A stretch of DNA of 64,000 nucleotides, taken from Candidatus Freyarchaeota archaeon (lineage in GTDB: Archaea; Asgardarchaeota; Jordiarchaeia; Jordiarchaeales; Jordiarchaeaceae). Shown piece after piece: positions 8,039 through 18,000 of this stretch (position 1 is its first letter; every line of letters starts with the position of its first letter). The stretch spans positions 1 through 64,000 of the forward strand of contig JAUQZE010000027.1 in the NCBI GenBank assembly GCA_030587365.1. Direction: 5' to 3'. Under the pieces are notes generated by a model. It was not told the DNA's origin and did no database searches. It was given only the letters and a program-made list of their open reading frames with translations. The position numbers were made by a program, and so were the translations under genes.

Positions 8039-8275
8039 TTACTTCTCTTCAAGTAGCTCAAAGAACTCTTCTCTTGTTAGCCCCGCGTCTTTGATAATAT
8101 TTCGAAGAGTTCCTTTTTTGAGTTTATTATGTAAAGGTACTACTACTATAACGGGTGGATTAACGTCCCGTATAAGTATGCAATGACTACCCTTGATGTT
8201 ACTCGTTCGGAAGCCAACTTTAGCTAAAATTTTGATAACTTTTTTCCCTGATATACAGGGCAACTTCTTTGACAA
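8039..8275 (-). CDS. hicA: HicA-type mRNA interferase toxin
   Basis: 78 residues with the complete HicA/YcfA layout. The N-terminal helix (ISGKKVIKILAKVGF) is followed by the strand carrying the catalytic His in KGSHCILIRD. Next is the VVVPLHNKLKKGTLRNIIKDAGLTREEF segment, which is characteristic of the family. HicA toxins are small dsRNA-binding-fold ribonucleases that cleave mRNA and are held in check by HicB. The gene is the last of a three-gene minus-strand operon and starts 4 nt after the HicB-like gene, so they are almost certainly co-transcribed. The order antitoxin-then-toxin is the reverse of the classical hicAB order. Confidence 0.88.
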   Translation of the reverse strand: MSKKLPCISGKKVIKILAKVGFRTSNIKGSHCILIRDVNPPVIVVVPLHNKLKKGTLRNIIKDAGLTREEFFELLEEK

Positions 8276-8279
8276 GATA

Positions 8280-8702
8280 TCAACGTCCCACTGTAATGTT
8301 GTGCTTTTTTGCGCACTCTAAGTAGCCTTCAATTGCCTCCTTGATATTTTCAATTGCTTCTTCTTCGGTCTCTCCTTGAGAAATACAACCCGGAAGATCT
8401 AAACACTTTACGCTAAATCCGCCTTCTTCCTCCTCCATTAATTGAACATTGTAACCTGAAACCTTAAGCTTCTTAAAACGCAAAAATTCTACTCGCTCTT
8501 CTTTTCTTTTCTTAAAAACATCAGTTTGTATAAAGAAAATAGCAGGTTCTACGTCCTTATTATCTAGAATAGCATAAACGAAGTCATGACTAAACTCAGG
8601 ATCAATTTTCTCGATTTTATGAAGAATTTTATCGATTCGCTGAAAAACTTTTTGAGAGCGCCATTCGCCTTGTTCTAATATCAAATCCTCCTTAGTTCCC
8701 AC
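8280..8702 (-). CDS. HicB-like antitoxin with N-terminal extension
   Basis: 140 residues. The C-terminal part (about 82-140, YNVQLMEEEEGGFSVKCLD...PGCISQGETEEEAIENIKEAI) is a HicB partial RNase-H-like antitoxin domain that neutralises HicA. The first 80 residues are not HicB: they read as helices followed by a strand (FVYAILDNKDVEPAIFFI) and a basic linker (KKRKEERVEFLRFKKLK). I do not recognise this region. Common HicB proteins instead carry a C-terminal DNA-binding domain, which is absent here. The GTG start at 8702 is fixed by a perfect AGGAGG at 8711-8716, so the extension is genuinely translated. Confidence 0.8.
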   Translation of the reverse strand: MGTKEDLILEQGEWRSQKVFQRIDKILHKIEKIDPEFSHDFVYAILDNKDVEPAIFFIQTDVFKKRKEERVEFLRFKKLKVSGYNVQLMEEEEGGFSVKCLDLPGCISQGETEEEAIENIKEAIEGYLECAKKHNITVGR

Positions 8703-8715
8703 AAAATATTCCTCC

Positions 8716-9204
8716 TTAAGATTCGTTTTGTACCAGTAACTTGTATTTTTTAAGGTAGTTCCAAGCTTCTTCGCATTTCTCTCTCGTTAGAGATGGCTGC
8801 TTCACCATAACTCTCTTTATTATATCTTCTTTGCTCATTTTGGGGTAAACAAGGTTTAGGAAATGTATCGAAGCCAATCTTTCTAACCAATCAGCATCTT
8901 CTCTTCTATCATTTAGGAATGATAAAAATTCAAGAAATCTTTTCTCTGATTCCATTTCAACAAACTTGGCAGGTGGAGTATCCTCATATATATCTACCAG
9001 AGCATACCCTTCATGGGCTAACTGGGTTGAATAAGGGCCCCGAATATACCATGAGAATTGATATCCTAAGTAGAGGTCGAAGGCTTGTAGCAGATATATC
9101 GTCTTTTGTAAGATCAGCCTACTCTCAAATACACTTTTGAAGGAATCAGGCTCAAAGTTACCTATCCTCTTCAATATCCCGCCTAACACTTTTACTTTTT
9201 CCAA
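8716..9204 (-). CDS. YwgA/Panacea-like protein, first gene of the toxin-antitoxin operon
   Basis: 162 residues. The segment SRLILQKTIYLLQAFDLYLG, then YQFSWYIRGPYSTQLAHEGY, resembles the YwgA and DUF4065/Panacea group, whose members often accompany toxins. The C-terminal half is helical (MSKEDIIKRVMVKQPSLTREKCEEAW). Its stop lies 13 nt before the HicB-like start, with the Shine-Dalgarno of that gene overlapping this interval, so the three genes form one transcription unit. The start is TTG at 9204. A regulatory or extra antitoxin role is inferred from position only, and the family assignment is moderate. Confidence 0.6.
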   Translation of the reverse strand: MEKVKVLGGILKRIGNFEPDSFKSVFESRLILQKTIYLLQAFDLYLGYQFSWYIRGPYSTQLAHEGYALVDIYEDTPPAKFVEMESEKRFLEFLSFLNDRREDADWLERLASIHFLNLVYPKMSKEDIIKRVMVKQPSLTREKCEEAWNYLKKYKLLVQNES

Positions 9205-9396
9205 CTTTTATCCCTAACTTCATTGATATTTTTAATATTTTAAGTCTTTTTCAAGACAGCCCCTTTCTCCCTAGCCCTTTTTATAATGTTCTCAATATTT
9301 TTATGTTATTTAGTGACTATTTTACCTTGTCAAAATATTAAATAAACCTAGCGTCTGATTCCTTCTTTTAATACATTTTTAATGTTCGTAGTATTA

Positions 9397-10422
9397 TTAT
9401 TTGAAGAATTGTTCTAGACGTGATTGAGCCTCCGCTCTGTCTTCTTCTCGTATGCGCTCCATTGCTTTTTGAACTCTGTCTCTGGAGAAGTCGTGTTCAT
9501 CGCAGAGTATTGAATACACTTGGTTTTTATCAATGGGTTCCCATCTTATTTTGTAATTGTCTGTTGTTTTGGGTTTCAGGAATAGCTGTTTTATTTCTTC
9601 TACTGGGGGTTCTATTTCTAGTTTTCCTTCTTCTACCGCTCTCTCGATGCTTTCCTTCTCCTTTATGAGTTTTAATGCGGTTTTCACTCCTATTCCCTTT
9701 ACTCCCTCATTGTAATCGGTGCCCAGCAGGATACCTATTCCTATCAGTTGTTCACGGGTTATGCCGAGTTTCTCCAGATTTTCATCCAGCGATACGAGTT
9801 CCGGCTCTACTTTCACGTAGATGTCTTTTTTGGGTAATTTTCTTCTTCCCGATATTGTGAGGTTTCGCACGAGGTAGGGAGAATTAAACAGTAAGGAGTC
9901 GTAGTCTTGGCTGGCGACTCCCCACACGTCTCCTCGGCGCGCCATGTAGGATGCTTGAGCTTCTCCCTCTGAGGGAGCCTGAACGTGTGGTACACCCATA
10001 GCTTCTAAGAGCCTCTTACTCTCCTCAACCATTTCGTCGGTTAAACTCGTGGAGGACTGAGCAAACTTTCGCGCTTCCTCCATATCCCCTTTCTCAAGCG
10101 CTTCCCCCCACTTTTTCGCGGCTTCATTCCTAATCTTTCTCCTCTCCTCCACCGTACCCGATTTTAGCTCAGGCGGCTCACCATCAAACACGTAAACCGG
10201 CTTTATACCCGCTTCCAGTAAGTTAATTGTTCTGTAAAAAACACCGCTGAGGTGAGAAGTTATGTTACCCTTACTATCCATGAGGCTGGCGCCGTCAGGC
10301 TGCCTAATTATCGACAAAAACTGGTAAAGCGTATTCATAGCATCAATAGCAATAACGCGCCCCGAAAGATCCTTCAAACCCACCTGCTGAAAAGAAAGCA
10401 AATCCCTCAGATTCACTCCCAT
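9397..10422 (-). CDS. fen: Flap endonuclease 1
   Basis: FEN-1 removes RNA/DNA flaps during Okazaki fragment maturation and repair. The protein has the XPG N domain (MGVNLRDLL... to about 105) with AIDAMNTLYQFL and the metal ligand in VFDGEPP. The I domain has EAQASYMARRG and VASQDYDSLLF, and the helix-hairpin-helix region has LLGTDYNEGVKGIGVKTALKLI. The C-terminal QSRLEQFFK is a PIP box for binding PCNA. I chose ATG at 10422 rather than 10428 because FEN-1 needs Met-Gly-Val at its N terminus and a GGGTG motif lies 7 nt upstream. GC skew flips inside the gene near 10,000 (see findings). Confidence 0.95.
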   Translation of the reverse strand: MGVNLRDLLSFQQVGLKDLSGRVIAIDAMNTLYQFLSIIRQPDGASLMDSKGNITSHLSGVFYRTINLLEAGIKPVYVFDGEPPELKSGTVEERRKIRNEAAKKWGEALEKGDMEEARKFAQSSTSLTDEMVEESKRLLEAMGVPHVQAPSEGEAQASYMARRGDVWGVASQDYDSLLFNSPYLVRNLTISGRRKLPKKDIYVKVEPELVSLDENLEKLGITREQLIGIGILLGTDYNEGVKGIGVKTALKLIKEKESIERAVEEGKLEIEPPVEEIKQLFLKPKTTDNYKIRWEPIDKNQVYSILCDEHDFSRDRVQKAMERIREEDRAEAQSRLEQFFK

Positions 10423-10606
10423 AACCATGCACCCAAACCCAACACATTTTCAAGAACAAAATGAACTTTAACAAATATACTTTCAGTTTATATACTTATT
10501 TATTCTTTATTACTCATAAAATTTCACAAAAACTGAGAACCTAGATTAATTTAATTAAAACTTAATTGGAATGCAACCCTGCTTAAAATCCTTGGAAAAG
10601 TTACTG

Positions 10607-10966
10607 CTAATCTTCTCCAATCGCGAGAAACTCTTGCCCAGGCCTAATTAGCTCAATTCTCCTCTTTGTTTTAGTTATCCGAGAAACATGGACAATTCCC
10701 TCAATCTCAAGAGCCATTAAAACCTCATTAAGCTCTCTCTCAGAAATCGGCATATTATCATTATCGAGGTTCGTCATCAACTCGTCATCCAAAATTATTC
10801 CCTGACGCTTCATCAGAATATTAACTATCATATTCTTCAAAGGCTCAACGTTCCAAACACTTTCCTTCAAAAGAAATCCTCCTGAAAACTGGTCACTAAC
10901 TTGTTCAATATCTAATAAAAAACCCGTGGTATACAAAACAACATACCCATTAAAACCTTTCGACAA
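10607..10966 (-). CDS. Small protein of unknown function, winged-helix-like
   Basis: 119 residues, not recognised. The C-terminal half (MPISERELNEVLMALEIEGI, then VHVSRITKTKRRIELIRPG) has the helix-helix-wing pattern of a winged-helix domain. The N-terminal half may be a small beta sheet. I place the start at TTG 10966 because GGAGGT at 10974-10979 sits 7 nt upstream; the longer frame to 10981 would begin inside that Shine-Dalgarno. It lies between fen1 and the 3' fragment of the interrupted cyclase gene. It could be a transcriptional regulator, but nothing in the context confirms this. Confidence 0.6.
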   Translation of the reverse strand: MSKGFNGYVVLYTTGFLLDIEQVSDQFSGGFLLKESVWNVEPLKNMIVNILMKRQGIILDDELMTNLDNDNMPISERELNEVLMALEIEGIVHVSRITKTKRRIELIRPGQEFLAIGED

Positions 10967-11181
10967 GAAAAATACCTCCAACTACCATACGTGGAGTAAT
11001 GAAATAAAAAATCAAGCTTTCAAAGTCCACTAAAAAATCTTTACCACATCCTATCAAAATTGGTGCTAAGTATCACCACTTTTTAAAATAACCAAAATTT
11101 AAACTCGAAAAATTTTACTCCTTCCTCCCCTTATTCATCTTATAAATAAATCATGTACTTTCTCAGTAACCTTATTCGAAA

Positions 11182-11418
11182 TCACTTTTCCACAATAGCT
11201 ACTGGACGACACCAGCCAGCCGATGCACCGGTTATTTTTATCGGAAAACACGCCACCTTGAATCCAAAAGGCTTAGGAATCTTATCCAAGTTCGCAAGTT
11301 TCTCAATATGGCAGTACTCCCTCTCCCTACCCGCAAAATGAGCCTCCCATATGATACTCTTGTCACCCGTTTTTTCAAACTCCCCCCTAATCGACACAAA
11401 AGGGCGGTCAAAATAAGG
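11182..11418 (-). pseudogene. 3' fragment of a cyclase-family (kynurenine formamidase-like) gene
   Basis: About 79 codons with no start of their own. The homologous frame begins FDRPFVSIRGEFEKTGDKSI, continues IIWEAHFAGREREYCHIEKL, and ends GASAGWCRPVAIVEK. This is the C-terminal third of cyclase-family hydrolases. The 5' two thirds lie at 38573-39109 on the same strand and stop exactly where this piece starts. Upstream of about 11418 the open frame loses all resemblance to the family. A GTG at 11397 could in principle initiate a 71-residue peptide, but it would lack the catalytic half. Confidence 0.85.
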
Positions 11419-12046
11419 TCGATGTGAACTGAATATGTTAGGTAGGGAGGAAGGGAGAAAAAAGGGAAAGAATATTATGGTGTTATAAAAGAAATGTTGA
11501 TCGAATATTTAAAGAAAAAACTATTAGCATAAATTCGGAATTAACCGTCAACGGGATATCTAGTAATGAAATAAAAAGCAAAATTCTTTTAGATAGAGAA
11601 ATTATCTTTTCCTTGCCTAGAAAGAAAAAGACCTAGCACAAATTTTGGGTGATATAGAGGGCAAAGCTATAGTTTATTATTCCTAGAATCCAAAATATAA
11701 AATCTATATCAAAAACGGCTTCGTGAACCGCATCCATAAGTCTTTGATATCCTCTCCCATGTCTTTCCTCATTTCAGATACGTCATATTCTAAACTAAAC
11801 TTTCAACGATATCTTTTACTAGGTCTTCCTATTTAATCTGCATGCTAATGTTTTCTTAAGTGGGACTGAAACATTTCACATTATTGTTAATATGTTTCTC
11901 AACCAGTGTTTATGTATAATTTCTTCGGCGTTCTTCTCAACGTATCCTCTATTCCTTAGCAGATTCTTTAGCTTTCTGTATATACGATTCTTCTAGATAA
12001 CCTCTCCTTCGTCTTGGTCGTAATAATCCAATTCTTCTCCCCTTAC
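11419..12046. other. Left end of the inserted block, no intact gene
   Basis: AT-rich sequence with broken minus-strand frames. One, around 11,690-11,785, encodes a coding-looking stretch (EYDVSEMRKDMGEDIKDLW) with frameshifts upstream. Another is listed at 11876-12031. These look like remnants of genes downstream of the giant protein. Confidence 0.5.
11876..12031 (-). pseudogene. Degenerate small ORF with an internal TAG
   Basis: A 51-codon frame from TTG at 12031, with GGGGAG just upstream, reads LDYYDQDEGEVI, then TAG, then KNRIYRKLKNLLRNRGYVE and NAEEIIHKHWLRNIL to TGA. Composition on both sides of the TAG looks coding. It starts 15 nt after the stop of the giant gene. It is most simply a decayed gene. 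Confidence 0.35.
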
Positions 12047-15000
12047 CTAACTATCCTCTGCATCTTGTCCATTTTCCTCTTCACCCTCTGGCCAGCTTAC
12101 CAGCCACCATTCTACACTTACAAACCTTTTTCCCATATGTATGTATTTTGGGTCAAGATTGACTTTTATTCCTTTATCCATTAGAATTTTATATTTATCC
12201 TCTAGTTCCTTTGGCTTGTTATTCTGTATTACATCAACAATGTCTTTATGATCTTCTATCTCTGAAAAAGTCACGCAATTTACCTTTTTGCTTTCGAGTA
12301 TTTCTATTTGATTCTTTGATAGTTTGCCCACTCCCCTCTTCTTATCAAAAATTTTAATAGACCCTTGTTTTACACTAACCAGATAGTTTTGTTTTTTATA
12401 ACCTTTGATTATTCCCAACATATAGGCTTTATCTACATCGTCTCCCGATAGATATATCTCCATATCTGCGGTTATTCTTCCAGTTTTAGATACATAAAAG
12501 CCTCGTATGCCTCTGTCTCTAGGATTCATATCTAGGTTTTCGAATGCTTTTTTTACCGCTTGGAATATATTGTTTATTTTTGATTCTGCTCGTTGCACTA
12601 ATTCTGAACTTACTTTACCTTTTTCAATATGACGAGCGTGTGTCTCAATAAAATGCAAATAATGTTTAAGAGTATCCTCTGTGATTTTAGTTCTCTCTGA
12701 GAGATACTTGTAAATTTTTTCCAAAGTGACCTTATTAGTTTGGATTCCTTCTCTATCTATGCGTTTCATAGCACTTTCCAGTATGATTCTAATTTCTTTA
12801 TTGTTCACATATTCGATTTTCTCCTCTTTGAATATCTCTAGGACTTTTTCCAAGAGGAGTTTCTCTGGTTCGATTTCTTCTAATCTCTTTTTAACAAGTT
12901 CTTTTAATAGAATAACAAATTCTTCTCCAATCTCTTCTACTACATCTACAGAAAAGACCACTCTAATGGTTTTCTTTATGTGGTCTACTGCTGCTTCGTC
13001 TATTGTGATTGATTGCAGGAACACAATTGCCTTTTGTTCATCGTCCGTGATACGTTCGCATATCCTGGGATTAGCTAAGGTTTTCTTCCCCACAGCCTCA
13101 GGTACAGCCCTTCTTATTGCTGGTGCGATTAGTAAACGTTCATATAACCAAATTTCTTCCTTATCTACTCTTTTTCTCGAATATACATTTCCTTGATGTC
13201 CAAAATATTCTAGGAGCTTGTTTACCCTTTCGATATTATAATATCTCTCTGTATTAAAGTATTCGAATTCAGTTTCTCCTTCTACTGGTTCTGAGAGGCT
13301 CCCGTCTGCTACTGTGTGTCCTAATAATGCCACTCCAAATATGGTTCTAAGATTTATGTATAGCATGTTTTTGCGTGTGTTTTCTGCGACCTCCCTTCTA
13401 GATATCTTTTTTATTCGGAGTTCAACCCTTTTAATGATTTTCTTTATGTCTTCTCCTGTAAGTGCGCTTTCTAGAGCGATAAATTCTATCAAACGTTTCA
13501 GCGTAGTAGATTTGTATCCCCTCGTCCAATCTTCCAAAATATCTACGCCTGTCCCCGTTATTCCTGATATCTTTTGAAGTTTATTTTTATCCGCAATTTT
13601 CTTTCCTTTTTCATTTTTTATTTCCTTCTCTATTTCTAAACTGTCTTGGAGGATTTCAACTGTATACCTCAATAATTCTGGATTGACTTGTAGCTGTGGA
13701 TTCTTGGAAATGATGTACCATGGTTGTGTATCTGGTAACCATAGTTCACCCATCTCCTTTATCACGGTATAGATGCCATCTTCAGTTTCGTAGTCAATAA
13801 TTGTTAGCCCCCAGCCTTTTTCTCCCACTTCATGAATGTACTTTTCTGCTGGTAACATTCCGTTTTTCGTCATAACATAAAACTCGCCTTCATTTTCGAT
13901 TATCTCAATTATTTCCCCATTTTTAAATTTGAATTTAACCGGTCTTCGGAAGTTCACTTTGTTAGATCTTTTTCTTTCGTTATGGCGGTAGACTATGCTT
14001 TTTCTTGAGTGTAGAGATTTATTAGGCTCCACATCGAATACACTGCACATTAAAAGGTACATCTTTTTAGGAATACGCTTATCCGTACTGTATAACCATG
14101 CGTGGACTAACCCAGGTTCGATCTGTATTTTCGGGTTCTTTTTTTGTAACTCCTCTGTGAGTTTTCTTGCTGCGTATTCAGGAATTTTCTCTCTAGAGTT
14201 TTCCTCCTTGCGTTTGCCCTTTATGCGGTTTATAATTTCTAGTTTACAACCCTTTCCCTCTTTTGGCACATTAATCGGGTCATTATCTTTTAGCTCAACA
14301 AGGCTTAGTTCTCTTACCTTTTCGGGTTCCCACCCTATTATCTCCAAAAACTTTCTGGTTTTTTCAACTTCACAAAATCTATTATTTAAGGCTCTGACAA
14401 CCCACAAATTGCTGATATACTCTATTCCTGTTTCCTTAATTTTCTTTAATGTCCCCAATTTTGTTTCGTATAGTTTAATCGCTTCGTTATATGCCTTTTC
14501 GAAATCTTCCTCGTTTGGTATGAAATAGGTGTCGGGTGGTTGCTCCCACCACGGGCGCTCTGGTTTTTGTCGTCCTCTCTCCCCTTTGGCTGTTAATAGG
14601 GCTACTAGGAGTTCTTTTCGGTCGACAAGTATGTCCTGTGGATAATTAAGGTTTAAGATGTCATAGATTTTGAGTAGAATGCCTTTATTAATTTGACCTG
14701 TTCGATTTAAATATCCCATTAGGTTCTTAAAAACTTCGTAATCTATTCCAAGTATCTTTGAGAGAGCTTTTCTATATCCTTCGGGATACTTGTCTATTGC
14801 TGCTCCTCTTATGGTTTGAACATTTTCACGGCTTAAGTACATGGACTCCTCTGAAAACATTTCAACGATTTTTTCAAGACGGCTTTCAAAACTTTGAACC
14901 GCTTCCTCTATGTCCTCTTCAGTAACCTCGCTAAGTCCCTTCAAGTGCCAATTAACCCACCATGTCAAAACATTTAGCAAATCACTTTCTGTGGTAAAAG

Positions 15001-18000
15001 CTTTAATGTATCTTGATGTCCCTTCTTGGGATTTGAGAAGAGGCTCAACTACCTTCTTGAGCATCTCCTTAATATTGGGAAAGGTCTCCTGAATCACAAT
15101 GGCGGGTTCGGGCAGCATGACCGCTATCCTTCGGCCGTCCTCCAAAACTAGAAAGCACCCAACTGAACTCACCTTGTACCGTTTACCGTCCGGTAGGGCA
15201 ACAATATAGTCTTCCGATTCTGCAGGTTCAATGCTGTACTTGAAATCCAACAGCTTCTTTATCACATCAACTATTTCCCAGAAATCATCCTCCTTTGAGG
15301 TGGAAACGATTTTCCCGTTTGGGAGAATGAGAAATTCAAATCTGGTTTCCAACTCGGTCTCAGAAGCGGAATCCACATCTTTAGGCGGTGCCTCTGGTGG
15401 AACTTTCTCTTCCACTGGTTCAATGTAATCCTTCAGTTTAGAGGAGTCACCATGATCCAGCTCTTTGCTAGCGTTTCTTCCTGAATATTCTAGGGCAATC
15501 CGGAAAATATCTTCGGGAACTCTGCGTTCGTAAACCATTCTACGCAACATCCACCCCGAAAGCCATCCTGGTGCTCCTCTCTTTCTTAGTTCTGAGCAGT
15601 ACCTCTCCTCATCCCCTCCATTTTTCCTGACTCCCTCCACAAGAGGATCCAAAACTCTCAGAATCGGAAGAATCCACTTCCGCCCCCGTCCCTCAACTAG
15701 AATAAAAGCATCCTCCCACCTCAGACTCTCATTATCCGAAACCGTCTCCTGTGAACCTTCAGAAGACCCTTCAACCCTCTCATCGCTCTGTTTCTTGTTC
15801 TCGGCTTTTTCAGTGGAATGTTCCGGGGTAAAGTTGCCCTTTAGCACTTGCTGAGACGGTGAGGTGGATTCCTCGGTTACATCGATAGGTTTAGCGTTTT
15901 CTACTGGGCTATTAGCATTGGTGATATTTTCTTCACGCTTCTCAACTACACGTTCAGTCTCGTTAACTTCATCAACAGTTTCCCCGCCGGCAGCAGGTCC
16001 CTCAAGCTTTTCAGCTGCACCAGTGCTCTCATTAGTTCCATCAGCAGTTTCAACTACGTTAGTGGCGTTCTCCTCTGGGAGTACATGGATTACCGTATAA
16101 ATCACCTGCTCGGCGTACACATTTTCAGATTTTTCGCTGCCTTCGTTCTGGTGAAAATTCAAGGAGATTTGCTGCCTCTCTCCACCACCACTGGTCTCAG
16201 ATCTGCTGCTGGTAATCAAGGGCTTTGATTCTTCTCCCCGCTTCTCCTTCTCCTCGCTTTTTTCCGCGGTTGCCTTGGGATTAAAACGAAAAATTGTTTC
16301 CACGTTTATTTTATGATCCTTCTCCACTCCCCACTCTGCTTTATCTGTTACCGCGGCCTGTAATACATCTGTTTCACCCTTTTTCCTGTCCCTATGGCCG
16401 ATAACCTGTGTACACTGCTCCATATGAGTCACGCCCTTCTCGTCCACTCGCCACTTTTTCGTCACCGTAACGTAGTCTACGTTTCTCAGCCATTCGCGTT
16501 CCCCACGGTCAACAACCGTTAGCACTTCCCTCTTGTCCACATTCTCTGCAAGCTCCAATAATCCGGCGTAGGGTCGGTCGGTCCGAGTTCGGTAGGCCCC
16601 CTTTATGCGGCTTATTTCCAGATAAATTCTGCGCACCGAATCCTCGTCCCAGACCACATCCTTCTCCACCCGCGCCTCAGACCGTTTCACAATTCCCTCA
16701 GTTTCACCCAGGGGTGACTTCGACTTAATATGCTCAACGGAATGCTCAAATCGAACGTCACTCTTCTCCCCTCTCACAACAGCCCTCTTAACAAGGCTCT
16801 TCTCATCACCCTGAACCCATCCCTCACTAACGACATGGAAAGTAGCCTCTGGTTTAGAGTTTTCCCGCATTCCCGCAGTCCGCTCGGGAGTATACATTCT
16901 GGCAGAGCGGAGCCTTTTCTCTGGTTCGGGTTTGGAATCCTTCCGCTGCATAATCCACTCGGGCGGTCTGGGTCTTGGTTCAATACGCGCCAGAGTGTCG
17001 TAACGCTTGTTCAGGAGTTCATCATAACGGTGCAAAGCCTCGGAGTATTTCTCAGGCTCTCTTTCAGGTAGATTCGAATCTTTAGCGTTCTCAAGGAATT
17101 TACGCGTCTCGGTAAGTCTAGCTGTATCACTCAAACACTGGTCACTAAAATCCGGCTTGGAAAACGTGTCCGGTCTTAGCTCTCTCAGGATTTTCTCACG
17201 GTCTTCCAAGAATCTGTCGTACTGTTCGAGAACCTGTTTCCGCGTCTCCAACTCAGCCTTCTGAAAGTCATCGCTCGAAATGCATCGGCGGACTTCAAAA
17301 AGGCTATCATTATTCGTTTCAAGATTCTTAAAAACCTCACCCGCCTCAGTCCTCACTGGAGACCTGTCGCCCCGCTCTGAAACAACCCTCTCAGGAAGAT
17401 GCGGTTCATCCCTATCTCTTCCCAGCACCTCCCAGTGAGTCTCCCTTGCCAAGCGATCATAGTATTCCTCACCATGAAACCCTTGCTCGCGAAACTTTTC
17501 ATCCTCCTCTGAACCGTTACTCTCTGGAGAGGTCTTCTTATCCTCGCTTTCCCCTAACACTTCACGGCGAGTCTCCCTTGCTAGGCGGTCATAATAGTTC
17601 TCATCCTTCTTCGTTTCTCCAAAACGCTCCTCCTCCTCTAGACCTTTACGCTCCGGAACAGGATTCCCATCCCCGCTCTCTCCCAGCACTTCCCGGCGAG
17701 CCTCCCTTGCCAAGCGGTTACAGTAATCCTCGTCCCACTTCTCACCGAGCCTCTTTTCTTCACTTAAACCTTCACTCTCTGAAACAGGCTTCTCTTTCTG
17801 GTCGTCTCCCAGAACCTCCCTGCGAGCTTGCCACGCTAGGCGGTTACAGTAATCCTCGTCCCACTTCTCACCAAGATTCTTTTCTACCTGCGAATCCTCG
17901 CTCTCTGGAAGAGACCTCAAGTTCTCCTCGGCTGCACCTCGGCGGGTCTCCCTCTCTAAGCGGTCGGAATAATCCACGGACTCTTCTCTTTCGGATTTTC

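Noticed and set aside
11182..11397. Treating the 71-residue frame from GTG 11397 as a functional small gene
   Set aside because: Homology to the cyclase family extends upstream of that GTG, and the catalytic half is located at the other end of the inserted block.
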